A stretch of 11,359 nt of DNA from Desulfovibrio sp. (GTDB lineage Bacteria; Desulfobacterota; Desulfovibrionia; Desulfovibrionales; Desulfovibrionaceae): positions 1 to 11,359 of the forward strand of contig DONZ01000094.1 of assembly GCA_003512875.1 (NCBI GenBank), given 5' to 3'. The translations under genes and the position numbers were made by a program. Shown here piece by piece: positions 6,716 through 11,359 of this stretch. The notes beneath the pieces are model-generated. The model was not told where the DNA came from. It saw only the letters and a list, made by a program, of their open reading frames with translations, and made no database searches. Numbering within the stretch: the first letter of the stretch is position 1; the number at the start of each line of letters is the position of its first letter.

Positions 6716-7544
6716 GTCTGCCTCTTTTGCCTATGCCGGAAAAAATTCCGTGATACGCACCGGGACTGATTCCGATAAGCTTGTTAAAATAATGCGTGAA
6801 ATGGCTTTGGTCAAAAAATCCGGTTTGACAAGCGACATCTGCGGGCGGTATTCCTTTTTCCAATAATATTTTTGCTTCATTGACGCGCACGGCCTCCAAA
6901 TACCGATACGGTGAAATTCCTTTTTCCTTTATGAAAGCCCGCAGTAAGGTTGATTTGCTCAATCCCGCATGCCGGCATAGTTCTTCCAAACTAATCCGTC
7001 CGCCATACTGTTCCCGCATAAACTCACATGCTTTTTTGACTTGTTCCCCGCATTCAGGCAAAGCAGTTTCACAAAACCTCCCGTAATTCCGTATCAATGC
7101 GGAAATAAGAAACAATATTCCCTCTTCTTTTTCAAAATCAGAAGCGCCATTCATTATTTTTTCATGCAATGAATAAAAATAATACATTATTTCAGCATGA
7201 TAAAAAACATTTCGTAAAAACAGGGGAAGTTTTCGCTTTCCGGTAATCTCCTCGGTTAATTCAAGCATTCTTTTTCGGGAAATATTGAAACAGCGGTATG
7301 CAAAGGTCCTTTCGTCATTTTGCCTGCACCCATGGGTATCTTCGGGATTAAACAAAAGAATGCTTCCTTTTTTCAGCTGAGATTTCCTATTGTTGCAAAA
7401 TAAAAGCCGTTCCCCTTCCCCAACCAATCCGAGCACATAATATTCATGAAAATGGTTGGGAAAAGGCTGGACGATACCATTGAAGCAATACGCTTCTATG
7501 CATAATCCGCTGTCATAAACGGCTGTCCGCATTCCTTTCTTCAT
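6705..7544 (-). CDS. AraC-family transcriptional regulator
   Basis: A 279-residue one-component regulator. The N-terminal half (about 10-90) is a cupin-like ligand-binding domain with HFHEYYVLGLV (31-41) and the LLFNPEDTHGC turn (63-73) typical of AraC proteins. The C-terminal DNA-binding domain has two helix-turn-helix units, about 183-208 (ISLEELCRHAGLSKSTLLRAF) and 233-256 (ADVACQTGFFDQSHFTHYF), followed by the expected SPGAY. The start was set at 7544, not the longer ATG at 7571, because a strong GGGAGG lies a few bases before 7544 and the nine extra residues match nothing. It heads a two-gene unit with the EamA transporter, overlapping it by 11 nt, and most likely controls that unit. No clear sigma70 promoter was seen in the 85 nt between the start and the upstream hairpin. 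Confidence 0.93.
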   Translation of the reverse strand: MKKGMRTAVYDSGLCIEAYCFNGIVQPFPNHFHEYYVLGLVGEGERLLFCNNRKSQLKKGSILLFNPEDTHGCRQNDERTFAYRCFNISRKRMLELTEEITGKRKLPLFLRNVFYHAEIMYYFYSLHEKIMNGASDFEKEEGILFLISALIRNYGRFCETALPECGEQVKKACEFMREQYGGRISLEELCRHAGLSKSTLLRAFIKEKGISPYRYLEAVRVNEAKILLEKGIPPADVACQTGFFDQSHFTHYFNKLIGISPGAYHGIFSGIGKRGRHDG

Positions 7545-7628
7545 ACAACCTCCCTTCTCTCCGTCTACCATTGTTTCATGAATAATTCTTGTAAAATATG
7601 TTCATTTAAAAAAAACGCACAACCTATG

Positions 7629-7665
7629 AAAAAACGGTATAGTTTCACACTATACCGTTTTTTTT
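7629..7665 (-). terminator. Strong terminator after the NhaD-like gene
   Basis: A perfect inverted repeat with a 10-bp core (ACGGTATAGT at 7634-7643, ACTATACCGT at 7649-7658), extended to 15 bp by flanking A and T tracts, closes a 5-nt loop. It lies about 40 nt beyond the stop codon of the minus-strand carrier gene and ends in T6 on that strand. T8 on the other strand means it could act in both directions. It also insulates the AraC/EamA unit. Confidence 0.88.
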
Positions 7666-7704
7666 CAAGCCGTCACATCGGCTTTTTCATTTCTATCAAT
7701 CTTC

Positions 7705-9126
7705 TTATACAAAGAAAATAAAAGTGGTAAGAATGAAAATCGGCCACAAAATACCGATGGACCAAAGCATGTAGCCGAAGAAGCTGGGCATCTTCACGCC
7801 GCTGTTTTCAGCAATGGAACGGACCATAAAGTTAGGAGCATTACCAATATACGTTACAGCGCCCATAAATACCGCACCGGCGGAAATTGCGGCAAGCGTG
7901 CCCACATGATGCATAAGGTATGCGGCGTCGCCGCCGGCGGTATTGAAGAATACGAGGTAGGTCGGAGCATTGTCCAAGAATGAGGACAAAATACCGGTAA
8001 GCCAGAAATACATATAGTTGAGCGGTTCGCCTGTCGCCGGATCGGAAACCATGCTGATAAGGCTTGCAAGGCTGCCTTCAGTGCCTGCGCGCAAAATAGC
8101 AAGGGCGGGAATCATGCTTAAGAAAATGCCGATAAAGAGCTTTGCGACTTCCGCAATCGGTTCCCAGTTGAAATCATTGAGTTCGCGGCATTCCTTGGAA
8201 GTAAACTTCATGGATAAGAACACAACGCCGAGCAAGCACAAATCACGGACAACGTTTTGCAATTCGACAGGAATGCCGTATACATGGAACGTCACGCCGG
8301 GGTTCCATGAACCGCTCAGAAGAACAAGCCCTACGATACAAGCGACAAACAAAAGGTTGATCTTGCCGTCCAAGCCGAGTTTTTCAGCATTGGCGGAAGA
8401 AGCAGGAATCGGAGAACCTTCTTTTTTGAAAAGAACGGTATCGATGACAAAATAAATCGCCAATAACAAAACGGAAATAAATGCGGTTTTTACAAAAAGG
8501 TGCACTGTTGTCCAGAAGAAGCTGACACCTTTCAAAAAGCCTAAGAAAAGCGGAGGATCACCAAGAGGAGTCAAAGAACCGCCGATATTCGCAACCAAGA
8601 AAATGAAGAACACGACTTGGTGCACCTGGTATTTGCGGTGTTTATTGGCACGAAGAAGAGGACGGATAAGGAGCATTGCGGCGCCTGTCGTACCAATCCA
8701 GCTGGCGATAATGGTACCGAAAGCCAAAAGTCCCGTATTGACGGCAGGAGTTCCGACCAATGTTCCTTTTAAGCGGATACCGCCTGCGGCAGTGAAAAGA
8801 GCAAGCAAAAGAATGATGAAAGGCAGATATTCAAGCAAAATGGTTTCAACGGCATAAAAGCTCACAAGGTCGAAACCGAGTATGAATGTTGCAGGAACCA
8901 AAAAAGCGAGCCCCCAGAATAACGCGACTTTACCAAAATGGTGATGCCAGAAATGAGGCACGGCCAAAGGTCCGATAGCAATGGAAAGCAGCATGCAGAC
9001 AAACGGAATTACCCAATAAAGTTCCAAATCCTTTGGAAAGGTCGGATGTCCATGAGCCGCGAAGGCAGCAGACGGAAGCAAAAGCATTACAGCCAATAAA
9101 GGCAATAAAAAACGCATCTTAGGCAT
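7705..9126 (-). CDS. NhaD/CitMHS-type sodium:proton antiporter family protein
   Basis: A 473-residue polytopic membrane protein of the ion transporter (ArsB/NhaD) superfamily, closest by eye to the CitMHS_2-type proteins usually annotated as sodium:proton antiporters. It has about a dozen hydrophobic segments. The N-terminus looks like a cleavable signal or first helix (4-24, ending SAAFAA), followed by a His-containing loop. Conserved intramembrane motifs are WIGTTGAAMLLIRPLL (143-158), NIGGSLTPLGDPP (180-192), SSFLDNAPTYLVFF (381-394) and TYIGNAPNFM (425-434); the related GG/TP/DPP and D-AP motifs form the ion path in the superfamily. The ion and substrate are not proven; citrate or another carboxylate is an alternative. 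The start at 9126 is chosen over an upstream in-frame TTG at 9153 because AAGGAG (9136-9141) sits 9 nt before it. It is divergent from bioF. Confidence 0.82.
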   Translation of the reverse strand: MPKMRFLLPLLAVMLLLPSAAFAAHGHPTFPKDLELYWVIPFVCMLLSIAIGPLAVPHFWHHHFGKVALFWGLAFLVPATFILGFDLVSFYAVETILLEYLPFIILLLALFTAAGGIRLKGTLVGTPAVNTGLLAFGTIIASWIGTTGAAMLLIRPLLRANKHRKYQVHQVVFFIFLVANIGGSLTPLGDPPLFLGFLKGVSFFWTTVHLFVKTAFISVLLLAIYFVIDTVLFKKEGSPIPASSANAEKLGLDGKINLLFVACIVGLVLLSGSWNPGVTFHVYGIPVELQNVVRDLCLLGVVFLSMKFTSKECRELNDFNWEPIAEVAKLFIGIFLSMIPALAILRAGTEGSLASLISMVSDPATGEPLNYMYFWLTGILSSFLDNAPTYLVFFNTAGGDAAYLMHHVGTLAAISAGAVFMGAVTYIGNAPNFMVRSIAENSGVKMPSFFGYMLWSIGILWPIFILTTFIFFV

Positions 9127-9162
9127 TAGTGTATACTCCTTATAAGATTTCAAGGCAGGATT

Positions 9163-9191
9163 ACTTTAGCATTAAAACCATAACCAAGCAA
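9163..9191 (-). promoter_or_regulatory. Weak candidate promoter of the NhaD-like gene
   Basis: On the minus strand TTGCTT (9191-9186) and TAAAGT (9168-9163) are separated by 17 nt and lie about 37 nt before the start codon. Both hexamers are partial matches to the sigma70 consensus, so the call rests mainly on spacing and position. Confidence 0.3.
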
Positions 9192-9211
9192 GAAAAAAAC
9201 GGCATACCGGG

Positions 9212-9233
9212 CAAGAACAATTAATTTTTCTTG
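9212..9233. promoter_or_regulatory. 22-bp near-palindrome, candidate operator for bioF and/or the antiporter
   Basis: The left half CAAGAACAATT and the right half AATTTTTCTTG are reverse complements except for one position pair, giving 10 of 11 matching pairs with no spacer. The right end merges with a perfect TTGACA hexamer (9231-9236), so a bound protein would cover a putative -35 element of bioF. It lies in the divergent region between the antiporter and biotin genes. It does not match the known bacterial BirA box (TTGTAAACC half-sites) by eye, so the cognate regulator is unknown. Confidence 0.45.
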
Positions 9234-9264
9234 ACAAGCACGCAAAGAAAACGCACAAAAAGAC

Positions 9265-10404
9265 ATGGACGCAAGCACAATAAGAACACTTTCCCCCACA
9301 ACACACAGACAAGAAATTTACATCTTCGGAAATGAAAAAAAATACCTCAATTTTTCCTCCAACGACTATTTGAATATCGGTACGAATGAACACCTGCGGA
9401 ACAGTTTTCTTGAACAAATTCTGAAAAAACAAAATCCCTTTACAAAAAATCTGTACCGGGAAGCCCTTTTTTCCTCTTCCTCTTCCCGCCTTTTAAGCGG
9501 AAATACCGCCCCGTATACGCGTTTGGAAACATTTTTGGCAAAGTGGTTTGAAAAAGAATCCGCCCTTCTTTTCAATTCCGGCTATCATGCCAATTTAGGC
9601 ATCATCACGGGATTAATGCAAAAAGGCGACTGCATTTTTTCCGACAAACTCAATCATAACAGCATACTTGCCGGCATACGCCAAAGCGATGCGGATTATT
9701 TTCGCTACAAGCATTTGGACTGCGGTCACCTTGAGGACTTGCTCAAAAAGCACCGTTCTTCCTATAAAAACGCATTGATTGTTTCCGAATCGGTTTTTTC
9801 CATGGACGGAGACAAAGCCTCTTTGAACGATTTAATCAGCCTCAAAGAAAAGTATCAATGCCTGCTCATGCTTGACGAAGCGCACGGGACAGGTGTTTTA
9901 GGCGAAAACGCCCAAGGCTTGTGCACGGAAGAAAAAAATGTTCTTCCCCATATCGATATTGTCATGGCGGCTCTTGGAAAAGCCCTTGGCTCGCAAGGCG
10001 CTTTTTGCGTTGCTGACAAAAAGATTATTGACAAACTCATCAATCATGCCCCAACATTTATTTTTTCAACAGCCCTTGCCCCCATACAGGTTTTATGGAC
10101 GGAATTTCTGCTGACGCAAAATTTTACCCATATTTTGGAACAACAGAAAAAACTCAAAAAACTTCTTTCGGAATTTTCACTTTCTTCCCACATTGTGCCC
10201 GCCGTCATCGGAGAAAATGAAGATGCTGTCAATATGGCGAACCATTTGCGGAAAAAAGGCTTTTTTGTCTTGCCTGTCCGCCCTCCCACCGTCCCTTTGC
10301 ACACTGCCCGCTTACGCCTTTCCCTTTGCGCCGATATGCCGAAGGAAGAACTGGCTCGTCTTTTTTCAGAAATGGAAGCATACGAATGCGCTGTGAATGG
10401 TTAA
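9265..10404 (+). CDS. bioF: 8-amino-7-oxononanoate synthase
   Basis: PLP-dependent alpha-oxoamine synthase that condenses pimeloyl-ACP (or -CoA) with L-alanine, the first ring-carbon step of biotin synthesis. Visible fold-type I motifs: LNFSSNDYLNIG (28-39), SSSSSRLLSGN (70-80), FNSGYHANLG (103-112), H131 in the KLNHNSI segment, SVFSMDGD (176-183), LDEAHGTGVLG (203-213) with D204, and the Schiff-base lysine K239 in ALGKALGSQGAF. RLSLCADM near residue 351 closes the C-terminal domain. Length of 379 is usual, though the N-terminal arm before the SSNDYL block is about 15-20 residues shorter than in E. coli BioF. The ATG at 9265 is the only usual start codon after an in-frame stop at 9232, yet it has no good ribosome binding site. 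It overlaps bioG by 19 nt and starts the biotin operon. Confidence 0.94.
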   Translation: MDASTIRTLSPTTHRQEIYIFGNEKKYLNFSSNDYLNIGTNEHLRNSFLEQILKKQNPFTKNLYREALFSSSSSRLLSGNTAPYTRLETFLAKWFEKESALLFNSGYHANLGIITGLMQKGDCIFSDKLNHNSILAGIRQSDADYFRYKHLDCGHLEDLLKKHRSSYKNALIVSESVFSMDGDKASLNDLISLKEKYQCLLMLDEAHGTGVLGENAQGLCTEEKNVLPHIDIVMAALGKALGSQGAFCVADKKIIDKLINHAPTFIFSTALAPIQVLWTEFLLTQNFTHILEQQKKLKKLLSEFSLSSHIVPAVIGENEDAVNMANHLRKKGFFVLPVRPPTVPLHTARLRLSLCADMPKEELARLFSEMEAYECAVNG

Positions 10405-11012
10405 CGCAAAACAAAAGCGACAGCCTTATCCTTTTTTTCAACGGCTGGGGCATGACAAGCAAAAGTATTGAGCATTTGACGGCGGAAAACGCTCGAACCC
10501 GCGCATTCGATTGTCTGCATTTTTTTGATTATCAAAATAGGGAAGTGCCGCAATCTAATTTTTCCGGTTATGCAAAAATCTATTTGATTGCGTGGTCCAT
10601 GGGCGTTTATATGAGCAGTCTGCTGCAGCTTCCCTTTACAAAAAAAATTGCTTTTTGCGGCACCGGAAATCCCATAGACGCAGGCGAAGGAATAGCGCCA
10701 AAAATCTATACCCTCACCATCGACAGTTTTTCCGAAAAAACGCTTCCCCTGTTTTCCAGAAAAATCGGTTTTGCCATGGATACGAACCGTCCCGCAACAG
10801 AATTGCGGCAAGAGCTTATTGCGATACAAGGTTATGATTTACCAAAAGCTACCTTTTTCGACTGCGCTTTCATAGCTAGCCAAGACAGCATTTTTCCTCC
10901 CAAAGCCCAAGAGAAGCATTGGGCAAAAAACGCAAAAAAAATTATTTCACTCAACTGCAAACACTACCCTTTCCACCTCTTTTCATGCTGGCAGGAAATA
11001 CTCGATGCTTAA
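10386..11012 (+). CDS. bioG: Pimeloyl-ACP methyl ester esterase, BioG family
   Basis: A 208-residue alpha/beta hydrolase of the BioG (DUF452) family, which cleaves the methyl ester of pimeloyl-ACP so that chain extension stops and BioF can use the product. Motifs seen are LILFFNGWGM (14-23; oxyanion region), the nucleophile elbow LIAWSMGVY with S71 (67-75), the acid D167 in ASQDSIFPP (164-172), and a C-terminal HYPFHLF with H193 or H197 as catalytic histidine. The family is known from bacteria that lack BioH and often sits beside bioC. The start at 10386 was preferred over an in-frame ATG at 10326 because GGAAG lies 7 nt upstream and the first 20 residues of the longer form are just the bioF 3' end in another frame. 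It overlaps bioF by 19 nt and bioC by 8 nt. Confidence 0.88.
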   Translation: MRCEWLTQNKSDSLILFFNGWGMTSKSIEHLTAENARTRAFDCLHFFDYQNREVPQSNFSGYAKIYLIAWSMGVYMSSLLQLPFTKKIAFCGTGNPIDAGEGIAPKIYTLTIDSFSEKTLPLFSRKIGFAMDTNRPATELRQELIAIQGYDLPKATFFDCAFIASQDSIFPPKAQEKHWAKNAKKIISLNCKHYPFHLFSCWQEILDA

Positions 11013-11359
11013 ATTGAACACAATACGGAAAAATTTTTATGAAAGCCGTTCCACCTATGAAGACAATGCTTTCATTCAAAGGAACATGGCGGAAAAATTA
11101 GCCTCAATGCTTGGCAATTCCTATAAAATCATTTTAGAAATCGGGTGCGGCACAGGCACGCTGACAAAGCACATTTATGCGAAATGCTCTTTTGAACAAT
11201 ACCATGCCCTTGATATTGTTCCGGAATACGGCGAGTTACTGCAAAATAAATTCCCGAAACTGCTCTACACGGTCTTTGACATGGATATGCTGCAAGATTA
11301 TGAACCGACACGGAATTTCGATTTAATCCTTTCCAATGCGGCAATCCAATGGAGCAAAA
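11005..11359 (+). CDS. bioC: Malonyl-ACP O-methyltransferase BioC (partial, 3' end missing)
   Basis: The first 118 codons of a SAM-dependent methyltransferase, open to the right edge of the window. The family methylates malonyl-ACP so that the fatty acid enzymes can build pimeloyl-ACP. The frame shows a helical N-terminus with NFYESRSTYEDNAFIQ (10-25), like the conserved region of BioC. Then comes SAM motif I, IILEIGCGTGTLT (42-54), an acidic residue at the end of the next strand (LDIVPEY), and NFDLILSNAAIQW at 104-116, the typical BioC motif after strand 4. The ATG overlaps the end of bioG by 8 nt and is preceded by AGGAAA at 10993-10998. Identification is helped by the bioF-bioG context; domain features alone would only give a class I methyltransferase. 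Confidence 0.88.
   Translation, partial: MLKLNTIRKNFYESRSTYEDNAFIQRNMAEKLASMLGNSYKIILEIGCGTGTLTKHIYAKCSFEQYHALDIVPEYGELLQNKFPKLLYTVFDMDMLQDYEPTRNFDLILSNAAIQWSK

Noticed and set aside
7545-7571. Longer AraC start at 7571
   Set aside because: The strong GGGAGG lies inside this extension at the right distance from the ATG at 7544.
7634-7658. GGTATAGT/ACTATACC inverted repeat considered as a regulator operator
   Set aside because: Perfect stem, short loop and T tracts on both sides at a gene end make a terminator far more likely.
9127-9153. Longer NhaD-like start at an in-frame TTG
   Set aside because: The AAGGAG at 9136-9141 lies inside the extension and serves the ATG at 9126.
10326-10385. 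Longer BioG start at 10326
   Set aside because: The added 20 residues are the bioF 3' end read in another frame; the ATG at 10386 has a proper ribosome site and gives a normal BioG N-terminus.

Overview
The window reads as a piece of a bacterial chromosome from a strict anaerobe. The best fit is a moderately AT-rich relative of the Desulfovibrionaceae (Desulfobacterota). This rests on the combination of a Re-face-type citrate synthase, a CGGC-domain protein, a NikR nickel regulator and a NhaD/CitMHS-like carrier. The assignment is an inference from gene content; there is no rRNA or other phylogenetic marker. No phage, transposon, CRISPR, tRNA or rRNA was seen.

Layout. Bases 1-36 hold the terminator of a gene lying to the left. 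A gene-poor stretch follows, then a small CGGC-domain protein on the minus strand (315-674). From 824 to 5755 five plus-strand genes lie head to tail with gaps of 38, 1, 4 and 8 nt, which looks like one operon. They are a Re-citrate synthase-like enzyme carrying an unusual C-terminal Cache-like sensor domain, an exported DsbA/ScsC-like thiol-disulfide protein, RibF (FMN/FAD synthesis), NikR (nickel sensor) and FolE2 (GTP cyclohydrolase IB). The operon ends at a convergent terminator shared with a minus-strand pair, an AraC-type regulator and an EamA transporter (5825-7544), whose genes overlap by 11 nt. A strong hairpin at 7629-7663 separates this pair from a minus-strand NhaD/CitMHS-type ion carrier (7705-9126). 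Diverging from it on the plus strand is a biotin operon, bioF-bioG-bioC, with overlapping genes; bioC runs off the right edge.

How the genes work together. BioC and BioG make and release the pimeloyl-ACP precursor that BioF uses for the first ring-forming step of biotin synthesis. The carboxyltransferase-type enzyme would feed citrate towards 2-oxoglutarate and glutamate. RibF and FolE2 supply flavin and pterin cofactors, and NikR senses nickel. Why these sit together is unknown; a metal-linked control of the operon is possible but unproven.

Most worth a second look are the Cache-like domain fused to a cytosolic citrate-forming enzyme, the His/Cys-rich tail on NikR, and a 22-bp near-palindrome between the antiporter and the biotin operon. 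No wholly new defence or mobile system is evident.
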